In this document: piece after piece, positions 15,596 through 24,251 of the stretch
Numbering within the stretch: the stretch's first letter is position 1
How the letters are laid out: each line of letters begins with the position of its first letter
The notes under the pieces: model-generated
Databases searched by the model: none
Seen by the model: only the letters and a program-made list of their open reading frames with translations
What the model was told of the DNA's origin: nothing
Program-made: the position numbers and the translations under genes
Origin: Gallionellaceae bacterium
Lineage (GTDB): Bacteria > Pseudomonadota > Gammaproteobacteria > Burkholderiales > Gallionellaceae
Direction of reading: 5' to 3'
DNA length: 64,000 nt
Assembly: GCA_027448945.1 (NCBI GenBank)
Contig: DAIDMQ010000028.1
Coordinates: forward strand, 62,001 to 126,000

Positions 15596-16279
15596 ATGAA
15601 ATCTTTCCGTAAAAGGCCTATTAAACGGAGAGTTGAGAAGATGGCACCACGTAGCAATGCGGTTTTGCAGTTCCCAATTCGGAATGTGCCAAACACCCTA
15701 AACCGGAAAGTTCCGCAGCGTCTAAAGAACGCAGACTATCGCAGCCGCGAATATCTGACTGAGGATGAGGTCAAGCAGTTGATGGAAGCGGCGGGACGAG
15801 TAGGGCGGCACTGTCACCGGGATGAAACCTTAATCCTGCTGGCCTATCGGCATGGTCTGCGTGTCACGGAACTGGTGAGTTTGCGTTGGGAGCAGGTTGA
15901 TCTCAAACAAGGACTGATACATGTGAACCGGTTGAAACAGGGTAACCCCAGTGTCCATCCAGTTCGCGGTCCTGAGTTACGAGCACTGCGCAGGCTACAA
16001 CGAGATTATCCAACGCTGCCATATGTGTTCAGCAGTGAACGCAAGGCACCACTGACCGATGATGCAATCCGCAAGATCGTGAGTCGGGCAGGGAAGGAAG
16101 CCAGGTTGCCGTTCACAGTGCATCCGCACATGTTGCGTCATGCCTGTGGCTACAAGTTGGCAAAGGCTGGACAGGACACGCGAGCTATCCAGCATTATTT
16201 GGGGCACAAGAATATCCAGCACACGGTTCGCTATACGCAGCTGTCGTCGGATCGATTTAAAGACTTTTGGAAAGACTAG
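15596..16279 (+). CDS. FimB/FimE-like tyrosine recombinase
   Basis: 227 residues, catalytic domain only, as in the FimB/FimE invertases (about 200 residues) rather than full phage integrases. Catalytic set visible: R89 (HGLRVTELVSLRW), K114 (RLKQG), H178-x-x-R181 (HPHMLRHACG), H204 (YLGHKNIQHT) and nucleophile Y213 (VRYTQ). The RLKQG...HPVRG and HPHMLRHACGYKLA...YLGHKNIQHTVRYT blocks are very close to FimB's. About 30 extra basic residues precede the domain. Short inverted repeats just upstream suggest a DNA inversion role; an alternative is a self-mobility function of the surrounding element. Confidence 0.85.
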   Translation: MKSFRKRPIKRRVEKMAPRSNAVLQFPIRNVPNTLNRKVPQRLKNADYRSREYLTEDEVKQLMEAAGRVGRHCHRDETLILLAYRHGLRVTELVSLRWEQVDLKQGLIHVNRLKQGNPSVHPVRGPELRALRRLQRDYPTLPYVFSSERKAPLTDDAIRKIVSRAGKEARLPFTVHPHMLRHACGYKLAKAGQDTRAIQHYLGHKNIQHTVRYTQLSSDRFKDFWKD

Positions 16280-16290
16280 GAGGAAATGAA

Positions 16291-16614
16291 ATGTTTAAAC
16301 GTAAGAAGAAATTCAAGCCATATCGTATGAAGCCAATCCGAGTTAAACCCTGGTGGGAAAAGGCAGGGATTCAAGTGATGCTGTTCCTAGGATTGGTGGG
16401 TTCACTATTAGCATGGATGGCGGATGCAATATTCAGTGCAATTGATAGCTGCGCTTCGTACACAAGTGGAGCCCACAGCGAACATGATATTGATTGGTTT
16501 GAATTCGGCAGCGGGACGAGCAGTAACCTGTTTAGTCAGGACGATGACGATATAACCAGAGGTCACTGGGATGTTACTTCAATCTATTACTCAATGTTTC
16601 ATACAGACGATTAA
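16291..16614 (+). CDS. Small single-pass membrane protein downstream of recombinase
   Basis: 107 residues from ATG 16291, preceded by AGGAGGA at 16279-16285. A very basic N-terminus (FKRKKKFKPYRMKPIRVKP), one hydrophobic helix (about 33-55), then an acidic Ser/Asp-rich tail (FSQDDDDITRG). Probably N-in with the acidic tail outside. Begins 12 bases after the recombinase stop, so co-transcribed. Not recognised. Confidence 0.6.
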   Translation: MFKRKKKFKPYRMKPIRVKPWWEKAGIQVMLFLGLVGSLLAWMADAIFSAIDSCASYTSGAHSEHDIDWFEFGSGTSSNLFSQDDDDITRGHWDVTSIYYSMFHTDD

Positions 16615-16865
16615 GTACCCCTTTCAAGCACCCGCGAGGCTCACCAACCTGATGAGTTCGATGCTTCAAAGATTCTTAAATTCGGAGCGATAAACCTGTG
16701 CTGTGTGAAGCACTGACAGCACTGACAGTGTGCGAGGTGCGGATGCTTGTTCTGGTCGGCGAAATGAATGCTCGATGGGATGCGGAGAAATAAGGCTTAA
16801 GAGATTGACTGTATAAAAAGAAATAGCAACGAAATTATCACAATCACAACTAAAGGAGAAGCGAA

Positions 16866-17315
16866 ATGGCATCAAACGACGTAAAAATTCACGCAATGCA
16901 AGTGCAAAAAGCTGACGGCAGCGCTGAAATTATCACGATTCATGTTTCTCAGAACGGATTGCAGCACGGGTTTTTTGAAGTGCGAGACTACCCCTCTACG
17001 GTAGCGGCGGAAGAGGCAGCAAAAGCCTTCGCTGAGTCATTGATAGATAATCCTTGGGTATCTCCTTTTGTGACCCACACCAGCGCTATTATGGGTGAGT
17101 ACGGCACCGCAGCTAAGCTGCGCCGCTTCGTGCTGAGCCTGTACAACGGACGCGCTTTCCCCTGCGATCTGAGCGACGTGAGAGGCATGGATAGAAAACA
17201 CTTCGAAATATTTAATGAGCTTGTGAGTAGCTATCACAAACTCGGCGAAAACGACCGCGAATTTATAATGCTGGCAGATCGTATCAAGAAAGAATTCCCG
17301 CGAAACGCTGATTAA
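16866..17315 (+). CDS. Unknown protein, accessory-element type
   Basis: 149 residues, soluble. The segment RRFVLSLYNGRAFPCDLSDVRGMD (quoted as parts FVLSLYNGRAFPCDL and DVRGMD, residues about 89-109) resembles a domain common in plasmid and conjugative-element proteins of unknown function (DUF7673-like, from memory). AAAGGAGA ribosome site 6 bases before the ATG. Stands between the recombinase operon and the nuclease gene. Confidence 0.65.
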   Translation: MASNDVKIHAMQVQKADGSAEIITIHVSQNGLQHGFFEVRDYPSTVAAEEAAKAFAESLIDNPWVSPFVTHTSAIMGEYGTAAKLRRFVLSLYNGRAFPCDLSDVRGMDRKHFEIFNELVSSYHKLGENDREFIMLADRIKKEFPRNAD

Positions 17316-17375
17316 GCAAAAAGATAGATGAATTTTTAAAGGGTTAAACTCGCTCAACTTCTCCATAATCTGGAT

Positions 17376-18824
17376 ATGACAAGACCCATCACCAAATCCC
17401 GTGTCCTTTCTGGACTTCGGTGTCCCAAGCGGCTTTGGCTGCAAACCTACCAGCAGGAATTAACGAAACCGTCCTCCACCTCACAGCTCGCCATCTCCAA
17501 CGGTATCGAGGTGGGCGGCATGGCGCAACTTAGATATCCGGGCGGGATACTGATTCCACACATTGACCAACCTGATGTGGCAGTTGTCGAGACTGCGTAC
17601 CTGATGTCTGACAATCCAACAGCGACATTATTCGAGGCCACCTTTACTTATGCCGGCGCGCTGGTGCGCAGTGACATACTGATGCCTATCGATGAGGGTT
17701 GGCGCATGATTGAAGTCAAGTCGTCCGGCAGCATCAAAGACCATCATCTCGTCGACTGTGCCGTTCAGCTATGGGTAGTGGAAGGTGCGGGTGTTAAAAT
17801 TCAGCGGGTTTGCATCGCCCACGTCGATAAGGGCTTTGTTTATGCTGGGGATGGCAATTATGACCACCTGTTCATCGAGAAAGATGTCACTGAGCAGGTG
17901 AGGGAGCTGTTGCCAGAAGTGCCGGCATGGCTGGCATCGCATCGCGAAATCCTGGCCAACCCGATGCCTGACGTGAGAATGGGGGCGCAATGCAAGCCGG
18001 ACTGTCAGTTCAAGTCACATTGTGAAAAGGCACTGCCGGAATATCCAGTGTCCATTCTGCCTAACGGACGTAAAGTCATCACCGATTTGCAAGAAGCCGA
18101 TATCGAAGATGTGCGGGATATTCCTGATGGTGTGCTCACCAATGAACGTCATATTGTCGTCTGGCAGGTAACGCGCACTAATCAGCCATTTATCTCCGGA
18201 GAACTTATATCCGAATTGGCCAAGCTGCCATACCCGCGCTTCTATTTGGATTTCGAGACAATCAACTTTGTGATTCCACGATGGGCTGGAACCCGGCCAC
18301 ACCAACAGTTGCCGTTTCAGTGGTCATGCCATGTGGAGCGCAGGGGGGAGGATCTGAGGCATTGTGAGTTTTTGGAGACTAGTGGAAACGCTCCGATGCG
18401 CGCCTTTGCTGAAAGTCTGCTTGCAGCAGCTGAGGAGGATGGGCCGATCATTGTTTATGGAAGTTTCGAAAGCACGATCATCAAGGGTCTCATCGTCTTC
18501 TGTCCAGACCTTGAAGGCCAATTGAACGATATCCTTGATCGTTTGGTGAATCTGCTCCCGTGGTTGCAGAACCACTATTACGATCCCGCCATGAAAGGTT
18601 CGTGGTCAATCAAGGCAGTGCTGCCGACTGTTGCGCCGCACCTCGACTACTTGCAATTGGAGGATGTGCAGAACGGCACACTGGCGCAGCTCGCTTATAT
18701 GGATATTATCAATCCTGAGACAGGGCAGGGCGTGCGTGAACAGAAGATCCACAATCTACTGAAGTACTGCGAGCTTGATACGCAGGCGATGGTGGAGGTA
18801 GTGAGGTTCTTTGTTAAGCCGTGA
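17376..18824 (+). CDS. DUF2779-like protein: Fe-S PD-(D/E)xK nuclease fused to DEDD exonuclease-like domain
   Basis: 482 residues with two apparent nuclease domains. N-terminal half: C16 (LRCPKRLWL), active-site D100 (RSDIL), E113-V-K115 (MIEVKSS), and C206/C210/C216 (CKPDCQFKSHC); four Cys with an EVK core is the arrangement of Cas4/AddB-type 4Fe-4S nucleases. C-terminal half: FYLDFETI with D292/E294, IIVYGSFE near 365 and YCELDTQAM near 465, an RNase H-like DEDD exonuclease pattern. Known as a widespread bacterial family of unproven role; its site at the edge of an island beside an integrase remnant fits DNA processing or defence. Confidence 0.8.
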   Translation: MTRPITKSRVLSGLRCPKRLWLQTYQQELTKPSSTSQLAISNGIEVGGMAQLRYPGGILIPHIDQPDVAVVETAYLMSDNPTATLFEATFTYAGALVRSDILMPIDEGWRMIEVKSSGSIKDHHLVDCAVQLWVVEGAGVKIQRVCIAHVDKGFVYAGDGNYDHLFIEKDVTEQVRELLPEVPAWLASHREILANPMPDVRMGAQCKPDCQFKSHCEKALPEYPVSILPNGRKVITDLQEADIEDVRDIPDGVLTNERHIVVWQVTRTNQPFISGELISELAKLPYPRFYLDFETINFVIPRWAGTRPHQQLPFQWSCHVERRGEDLRHCEFLETSGNAPMRAFAESLLAAAEEDGPIIVYGSFESTIIKGLIVFCPDLEGQLNDILDRLVNLLPWLQNHYYDPAMKGSWSIKAVLPTVAPHLDYLQLEDVQNGTLAQLAYMDIINPETGQGVREQKIHNLLKYCELDTQAMVEVVRFFVKP

Positions 18825-18900
18825 TCGGTTACCTAATTACGCTTTTTGGGGGAACTTGATGATCCAACTATCTCCATCATCCCGATTTCTATTCTGAATA

Positions 18901-19020
18901 TCAGCCATTTTTTGACGCCATGTCTTTGATGTCATCCTCATCAATGTGAAGGTAGCGCATCAAGGATTTGATGTCTTTGTGGCCTGTGAGGTCTTTTAAG
19001 ACATAGATGTCAAAATACTT
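18901..19020 (-). pseudogene. C-terminal remnant of a phage-type tyrosine integrase
   Basis: The minus strand reads KYFDIYVLKDLTGHKDIKSL, then MRYLHIDEDDIKDMASKNG and a stop at 18901-18903. LTGHKDIKSLMRYLH is the conserved His...Tyr region of tyrosine integrases (G-H and the nucleophile Tyr in RYLH). Upstream codons do not continue an integrase and the frame runs into a terminator at 19033-19057, so only the last 40 or so codons survive. It lies 155 bases from the 3' end of tRNA-Ser, the usual location of an island integrase. Confidence 0.75.
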
Positions 19021-19032
19021 TTCCCAAAATGA

Positions 19033-19057
19033 AAAAAGACCGCATCGTGGTCTTTTT
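19033..19057 (-). terminator. Intrinsic terminator downstream of tRNA-Ser
   Basis: Arms AAAAAGACC / GGTCTTTTT (9 bases each) with a GCATCGT loop; A- and T-runs make it work in both directions. It is 119 bases past the tRNA 3' end on the minus strand and may also stop read-through from the nuclease gene. Confidence 0.75.
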
Positions 19058-19085
19058 CTTTGCTGCAACTATTTCAAAAAATGCC

Positions 19086-19107
19086 ATTTGGGGACAATTT
19101 GGGGACA
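19086..19107. repeat. Tandem 11-base repeat ATTTGGGGACA
   Basis: Two adjacent copies of ATTTGGGGACA, 69 bases from the tRNA-Ser 3' end. Such TTTGGGGACA stretches are common next to phage or island insertions at tRNA genes, and may mark the old integrase start or attachment-side sequence. Confidence 0.5.
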
Positions 19108-19175
19108 GTGAAACGGTTGTGACTAGTATTTTAGGGTTATCTCATGTTATTTGCAGTTGAGATAACTCATTGATT

Positions 19176-19266
19176 TGGCGGAGAAGGGGGGATTCGAACC
19201 CCCGTTGGGATATTATCCCAAACACGCTTTCCAGGCGTGCGACTTAAACCACTCATCCACCTCTCC
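19176..19266 (-). tRNA. tRNA-Ser (GGA anticodon)
   Basis: A 91-base class II tRNA. Acceptor stem GGAGAGG (19266-19260) pairs with CTTCTCC (19186-19180), with discriminator G and an encoded CCA at 19178-19176. Anticodon arm GCACGCCTGGAAAGCGTG gives GGA (serine). A long variable arm (TTGGGATAATATCCCAA) and T-arm GGGGGTTCGAATCCCCC are intact. Its 3' end faces the integrase remnant, so it was probably an island attachment site. Confidence 0.96.
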
Positions 19267-19325
19267 GAAGGGCGCGCAGGATAAACTAGAACGTCTTTTA
19301 CTGCAATCTCAAAACGCTGTTTCTA

Positions 19326-20087
19326 TCAAAATTGATTGCGCCATGTACGCAAGGTGGTGAACACCCCCAGGGGTGAGTCATCGGCCAGGCCTCTATGCTT
19401 GAGTGTATCGATGATCTCGGGTTGGTCACAACGCAGGAATGGATTGGTATTGCGCTCCAATGCGATGCTGGAAGGCAGTGTGGGGAGATTTTGCTCACGC
19501 AGACTTTGCGCTGCTAGCGCTCTTTGTTGCAATGCACTGTTACTAGGCTCACAAGCTAATGCGAAACGGATGTTGGCCACTGTGTATTCATGGGCACAAT
19601 AGACTCTAGTCGCGCCCGGTAACAAACTGAGTCGCTCCAGGGAATGATGCAATTGCGCTAGCGTTCCTTCCTTGTTGCGGCCACAGCCAGCGCCGAACAA
19701 CACATCCCCGCAAAACAATATTTCGTCATTGTAATAAGCGATATGGTCATTCAGGTGTCCCGGCACCTCGATGATATTGAATGCCAGCTCGAAATCATCC
19801 AACACCACAGTATCGCCTTCGCGCAAGTTGTGGTTGATATATGGATTGTTCGGATGACTCCGTCCGTACACCCCTACGTTGTATACTCCGCGCAGTTGTT
19901 CTATACCACCGATATGATCGGCGTGCCTATGGGTGCAGAGTATGGAGCGTAGTTGCAAGCCCTGTGCTTCAAGGAAGCGCAGCACAGGAGTAGCATCACC
20001 GGGATCGACCACAACGGCAACGCTGTCGTTATGGATAGCCCAGATGTAATTGTCATTGAAAGCAGGGATGGCAGTAATCTTGAACAC
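19326..20087 (-). CDS. gloB: Hydroxyacylglutathione hydrolase (glyoxalase II)
   Basis: Hydrolyses S-lactoylglutathione, completing methylglyoxal detoxification. Metallo-beta-lactamase fold with the metal motif CTHRHADHIGG (about 53-63), later ligands in VPGHLNDH, LFCGDVLFGAGCGR and CAHEYT, and the C-terminal RCDQPEI / RTWRNQF substrate region. About 253 residues from a GTG start (MFKITAIPAFNDNYIW), which matches family length; a TTG at 20108 would add seven non-homologous residues. Divergent from the methyltransferase with only about 20 bases between starts. Confidence 0.93.
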   Translation of the reverse strand: MFKITAIPAFNDNYIWAIHNDSVAVVVDPGDATPVLRFLEAQGLQLRSILCTHRHADHIGGIEQLRGVYNVGVYGRSHPNNPYINHNLREGDTVVLDDFELAFNIIEVPGHLNDHIAYYNDEILFCGDVLFGAGCGRNKEGTLAQLHHSLERLSLLPGATRVYCAHEYTVANIRFALACEPSNSALQQRALAAQSLREQNLPTLPSSIALERNTNPFLRCDQPEIIDTLKHRGLADDSPLGVFTTLRTWRNQF

Positions 20088-20107
20088 GGTCGTTGAGGAC
20101 TTAAGCA

Positions 20108-20848
20108 ATGCCTGATTGTAAAGTAAGCGCGCAAAGTATGGCAGAATGGTTCGCCACCCCTCAGGGTGAGTATGTGTTGAGCCGTGAGCAGGCTTACTTC
20201 GATGCGACCGTCACGGACATCTTTGGCTTCAACGCTTTGCAGTTGGGCATGGAGACAGAGCCCTTGCTACGTAACAGTCGTATGCCACTGCGTTTGCGCG
20301 GGGGTGAACTGGTCGAGGCGGATATTCGTTTCTGCTTTGATGAAATCCCGCTAGCATGTGAGAGTATAGATCTGATAGTTCTGCCGCATGTCTTGGAATT
20401 CGCCGATAACCCGCATCAAATACTGCGTGAAGTGGAACGAATACTGATGCCTGAGGGCAATCTGCTCATCAGTGGTTTTAATCCTTACAGCTTGTGGGGT
20501 ATGCGACGCGCCATAGGGCGTAAGCAGGGCTATCCTTGGTGTGGTAATTTCATCGCATTGAAGCGATTGAGGGATTGGCTGGCCCTGTTGGGCTTCGTCG
20601 TGGTTGGAGTTAGTTATACCGCACATGTGCCACCGTTCAACCTGAGCTCTACGCTGGCGCGCTGTCGTGGCATAGAGATGAAGAGCGAGCGGTGGTGGTC
20701 CAGAAGCGGTGGGGTGTATTTCATCCATGCCCTAAAACGCGTACCGGGAATGCGTTTGATACAACCAAAATGGAACAACAAGCTGGTCGGCAATCTGATG
20801 CCGGCAGCTCCTAAATTGAATAACAACAAATCACATAAACAACAATGA
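20108..20848 (+). CDS. Class I SAM-dependent methyltransferase
   Basis: 246 residues. The family's glycine-rich SAM loop is poorly marked, but the acidic strand, [27 protein letters not shown] (quoted as parts [12 protein letters not shown] and [13 protein letters not shown]) and [15 protein letters not shown] segments are typical of methyltransferase domain-11 proteins. This gloB-methyltransferase-rnhA-dnaQ order is widely conserved in beta- and gammaproteobacteria. Substrate unknown. Its stop overlaps the rnhA start. Confidence 0.85.
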   Translation: MPDCKVSAQSMAEWFATPQGEYVLSREQAYFDATVTDIFGFNALQLGMETEPLLRNSRMPLRLRGGELVEADIRFCFDEIPLACESIDLIVLPHVLEFADNPHQILREVERILMPEGNLLISGFNPYSLWGMRRAIGRKQGYPWCGNFIALKRLRDWLALLGFVVVGVSYTAHVPPFNLSSTLARCRGIEMKSERWWSRSGGVYFIHALKRVPGMRLIQPKWNNKLVGNLMPAAPKLNNNKSHKQQ

Positions 20849-21300
20849 GTAAAAACGTAGTCGATATTTTCACCGATGGTGCCTGCAAGGGAAATCCCGG
20901 CATCGGTGGCTGGGGTGCACTGTTACGCAACAAAGGCGTGGAACGTGAACTATTCGGCGGCGAACGTGAGACCACTAATAATCGTATGGAGCTGATGGGA
21001 GCGATATCTGCCCTGGAGGCATTGAAGCGTCCTTGTCAAGTACGTTTGCACACCGACTCAAAATACGTGATGCAGGGCATCACCGAGTGGATAGACAACT
21101 GGAAACGTCGCGGCTGGAAAACTGCAGATAAGAAACCAGTTAAGAACGAGGATCTGTGGCGCAGGCTGGATACGGCGGTGACCCACCATGAGATCGAATG
21201 GATTTGGATCAAGGGCCACGCCGGCCATGAAGGCAATGAACGTGCCGACGTACTGGCAAACCGTGGCGTAGAAATGATATTGGAGAAGGCGGATGCGTAA
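20845..21300 (+). CDS. rnhA: Ribonuclease HI
   Basis: 151 residues; degrades the RNA strand of RNA-DNA hybrids. Active-site residues are in place: D in [17 protein letters not shown] (D10), E in [12 protein letters not shown] (E48), D in [14 protein letters not shown] (D70), H/D in [15 protein letters not shown] (H124, D134). Overlaps both neighbours by a few bases (ATGA with the methyltransferase; 8 bases with dnaQ), a compact operon. Confidence 0.97.
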   Translation: MSKNVVDIFTDGACKGNPGIGGWGALLRNKGVERELFGGERETTNNRMELMGAISALEALKRPCQVRLHTDSKYVMQGITEWIDNWKRRGWKTADKKPVKNEDLWRRLDTAVTHHEIEWIWIKGHAGHEGNERADVLANRGVEMILEKADA

Positions 21301-21991
21301 GATCGTACTCGATACCGAAACTACCGGCCTATATCCCGAGCAAGGACATCGCATCATCGAGATCGCCGCGATAGAGTTGGAGGGTCGCCGCGTGACCCAG
21401 CGACACTTTCACCAATATCTGGACCCGGAGCGCGAGGTCGATGAGGGGGCGGCTAGGGTGCACGGTTTTACTTGGGATATGTTGCGGGGTCGTGCCAAGT
21501 TTGCGGACATCGCGTCTGGTTTTCTGGAATTCGTCGATGGCGCTGAGCTCATCATCCATAACGCGCCATTCGATATGGGCTTCCTCAATCACGAGCTGAG
21601 CCTGATGGGTCTACCGCCTTTACAGAATGAGGTGATGGACACGCTCAAAGTCGCACGCGACATGCATCCCGGCAAAAAGAACAGCCTGGATGCCCTTTGT
21701 AGTCGCTACGAGATCGACAATACCCACCGTACCTTACATGGTGCCTTGCTGGATACAGAGCTATTGGCTGAAGTCTATTTCGCAATGACTCGTGGTCAAA
21801 AGAGCTTATTGGGCGACGAAGATGTACCTGCTGTGCGCACTACAGCAACATTCAGCTTGGATGCATCTCGTCCCACTGTACGTGTGATTAAAGCCACTGA
21901 AGAAGAGTTAGATTTACATAGCCGGCAACTCACAGATATCGACAAAGCCAGCAAAGGTGCTTGTTTGTGGAAGACCTTCGAGAGCGTCTGA
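21293..21991 (+). CDS. dnaQ: DNA polymerase III epsilon subunit (proofreading exonuclease)
   Basis: 232 residues. DEDDh exonuclease motifs: Exo[21 protein letters not shown] (D7, E9), Exo[15 protein letters not shown], Exo[18 protein letters not shown] with the catalytic His. A C-terminal extension (185-232) is the region that binds the alpha subunit. Start overlaps the rnhA end, as in many proteobacteria where the two genes adjoin. Confidence 0.96.
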   Translation: MRKIVLDTETTGLYPEQGHRIIEIAAIELEGRRVTQRHFHQYLDPEREVDEGAARVHGFTWDMLRGRAKFADIASGFLEFVDGAELIIHNAPFDMGFLNHELSLMGLPPLQNEVMDTLKVARDMHPGKKNSLDALCSRYEIDNTHRTLHGALLDTELLAEVYFAMTRGQKSLLGDEDVPAVRTTATFSLDASRPTVRVIKATEEELDLHSRQLTDIDKASKGACLWKTFESV

Positions 21992-22035
21992 AACCGATCA
22001 CCCCATTCACCAGATTATAGAAAATCCTTATCACA

Positions 22036-23040
22036 ATGAAAATTGCTGTCTGTAGCACACAAGCCTATGACCGTCAGTTCTTTGATGCCGCCAATCAGGA
22101 TGGTCAACATCAACTGGATTATTTCGAAGTTACTCTTAACGAAGAAACACGCAACATCGTCACGGGTTATCCGGTGGTATGCGTGTTCGTCCAAGACACC
22201 TTGAATGCTGCTGTCTTACAAGCGCTGGCTGAGCAGGGCACCAAACTGATCGCTTTGCGTTGTGCGGGGTTCAATAATGTCGATATCCAAGCCGCTGCTC
22301 ATCTTGGATTGCATGTGGTGCGCGTACCTGCGTATTCACCCCATTCTGTGGCGGAACACAGTATCGCGCTGATGATGGGGTTGAACCGCCGTATCCCCAG
22401 AGCCTATAACCGGGTAAGAGATGGAAACTTTTCGCTTGATGGCTTGTTGGGTTTTGAACTGCGCGGCAAGACCGTCGGCATCATAGGTACAGGTCGCATT
22501 GGTTTGGCGGTCGCAGAGATACTTAAAGGCTTCGGATGCAAATTAATCGCGTATGATCCGCAACCCGATCCAACCTGCATCGCATTGGGGGTGGAGTTTG
22601 TGAGTCTGCCGCAACTTTATGCGGCAAGCGACATCATCTCATTGCATGCACCCCTGAATAAACATACCTTCCACCTGATCAATTCGGCAGCTGTGGGTCA
22701 GATGAAGCGCGGTGTGATGATTATCAATACCAGTCGCGGTGGCGTAATCGATACGGCTGCGGTGATTGCCGGCTTGAAGTCCGGTCGGGTGGGGGCGCTT
22801 GGGCTTGATGTATATGAGCAGGAAGGCGACCTGTTTTTTCAGGATCTTTCCAATCGCGTGATACAGGACGATATATTCGAACGGCTGTTGACCTTTCATA
22901 ATGTCCTGATCACCGGGCATCAGGGTTTTTTCACCCGTGAAGCCTTGACCAGTATCGCCCAAACCACGCTAGAAAATATCAGCCTGTTCGAGAGTTCAGG
23001 TGTATGTCAAAACGAAGTCACTATGGAATTATTAAGATGA
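22036..23040 (+). CDS. ldhA: D-lactate dehydrogenase-like 2-hydroxyacid dehydrogenase
   Basis: 334 residues; NAD-dependent interconversion of a 2-oxoacid (pyruvate most likely) and D-hydroxyacid. Rossmann motif GKTVGIIGTGRIGLAVAE (about 144-161), catalytic Arg in INTSRGGVIDT, Glu in LDVYEQEGDLFF and His in ITGHQGFFTREAL. The YEQEGDLFFQDLS segment is characteristic of fermentative LdhA. Stop overlaps the start of the flavoprotein gene. Confidence 0.92.
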   Translation: MKIAVCSTQAYDRQFFDAANQDGQHQLDYFEVTLNEETRNIVTGYPVVCVFVQDTLNAAVLQALAEQGTKLIALRCAGFNNVDIQAAAHLGLHVVRVPAYSPHSVAEHSIALMMGLNRRIPRAYNRVRDGNFSLDGLLGFELRGKTVGIIGTGRIGLAVAEILKGFGCKLIAYDPQPDPTCIALGVEFVSLPQLYAASDIISLHAPLNKHTFHLINSAAVGQMKRGVMIINTSRGGVIDTAAVIAGLKSGRVGALGLDVYEQEGDLFFQDLSNRVIQDDIFERLLTFHNVLITGHQGFFTREALTSIAQTTLENISLFESSGVCQNEVTMELLR

Positions 23041-24251
23041 AGGTAGATGTAATCATTATCGGTTCGGGCGCAGCAGGTCTGATGTGTGCCATCCAGGCAG
23101 GACAACGCGGACGCACAGTGGCATTGCTAGACCACTCCAAGAAGCTGGCCGAGAAAATCCGTATTTCCGGCGGCGGACGTTGCAATTTCACCAACATCAA
23201 TACCAAGCCGGAGAACTTTCTCTCTGAGAATCCCAATTTTTGCAAATCTGCGCTGTCCCGCTATACGCCGCATCACTTCATCGCGCTGATGAACAAACAC
23301 GGCATCGGCTACCACGAGAAAACGTTGGGTCAGTTGTTCTGTGATGACGAGTCCGAAGCAGTAATCGCCATGTTGCGCAGCGAGTGCGATGATGCCGGCG
23401 TGAAGCGTTTTATGAACTGCGAGATAGAATCTATCAAGCACACGCCTTACGCAGCAGAGCAGGCAGACGGTAAAAAAGCCAAGTTCTATGTCAGCACCTC
23501 GCGCGGCGAGTTCGAAGCCGTTTCACTGGTCATCGCCACCGGCGGCCTATCCATTCCCAAGACTGGCGCGACTCCCTTTGGTTATCACGTCGCCGAGCAA
23601 TTCAACGTGCCCATCACCAAACTCAAGGCTGGTTTGGTACCGCTAACATTTGCCCCCGACGATTGGAAACCGTATGCCGAATTGACGGGTGTTTCTTTTG
23701 AAGCCATCGTCACGGCGGGCAAACATGTGTTCCGCGAAAACGTGCTGGTCACGCATCGCGGCTTGAGCGGCCCGGCTATTTTGCAAGCATCATCCTATTG
23801 GCAACAAGGCGCCCCGCTGCACATCAACATGTTGCCAGATTTGGATATGGAAGAGGTATTTACGGCGGAAAAAGCCAACAAGAAATTGCTTAGTAACTTC
23901 CTCACCCAATGGTTCGCCAAGAGTTTTGCCGATGTGTGGTGCGTGCAATTCACTGCACGGACTCAGATCAAAAATCTGCCGCTCAATCAATACAACGACA
24001 AGCAGCGCAAAACTATCGCCGCCGCTTTGCATGATTGGCAAGTAACGCCGTCCGGGACGATGGGTTATGCCAAAGCCGAAGTGACTTGCGGTGGCATTGA
24101 TACTCGGGCGCTGTCGTCAAAAACGATGGAGTGTAACGATGTTGCAGGCTTATATTTTATCGGCGAAGTCGTCGATGTCACCGGGCAATTGGGCGGTTAC
24201 AACTTTCAGTGGGCTTGGGCCTCAGGCTACGCGGCAGGGCAGGCGGTCTAG
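23037..24251 (+). CDS. HI0933/YhiN-family FAD-dependent oxidoreductase
   Basis: 404 residues from ATG 23037 (MKVDVIIIGSGAAGLMCA), overlapping the ldhA stop as ATGA. FAD motif GSGAAGL at 9-15, the HI0933 signature KIRISGGGRCNFTN near 44-57, and the C-terminal GEVVDVTGQLGGYNFQWAWASG FAD-binding block (quoted as GEVVDVTGQLGGYNFQ). The family has poorly defined function (some members oxidise aminoacetone). Convergent with and overlapping the kinase gene end by 4 bases. Confidence 0.9.
   Translation: MKVDVIIIGSGAAGLMCAIQAGQRGRTVALLDHSKKLAEKIRISGGGRCNFTNINTKPENFLSENPNFCKSALSRYTPHHFIALMNKHGIGYHEKTLGQLFCDDESEAVIAMLRSECDDAGVKRFMNCEIESIKHTPYAAEQADGKKAKFYVSTSRGEFEAVSLVIATGGLSIPKTGATPFGYHVAEQFNVPITKLKAGLVPLTFAPDDWKPYAELTGVSFEAIVTAGKHVFRENVLVTHRGLSGPAILQASSYWQQGAPLHINMLPDLDMEEVFTAEKANKKLLSNFLTQWFAKSFADVWCVQFTARTQIKNLPLNQYNDKQRKTIAAALHDWQVTPSGTMGYAKAEVTCGGIDTRALSSKTMECNDVAGLYFIGEVVDVTGQLGGYNFQWAWASGYAAGQAV

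Noticed and set aside
19175-19360. Plus-strand 61-codon frame beginning MAEKGGFEPP
   Set aside because: It is the antisense of tRNA-Ser; this peptide is a well-known false ORF produced by tRNA-Ser genes.
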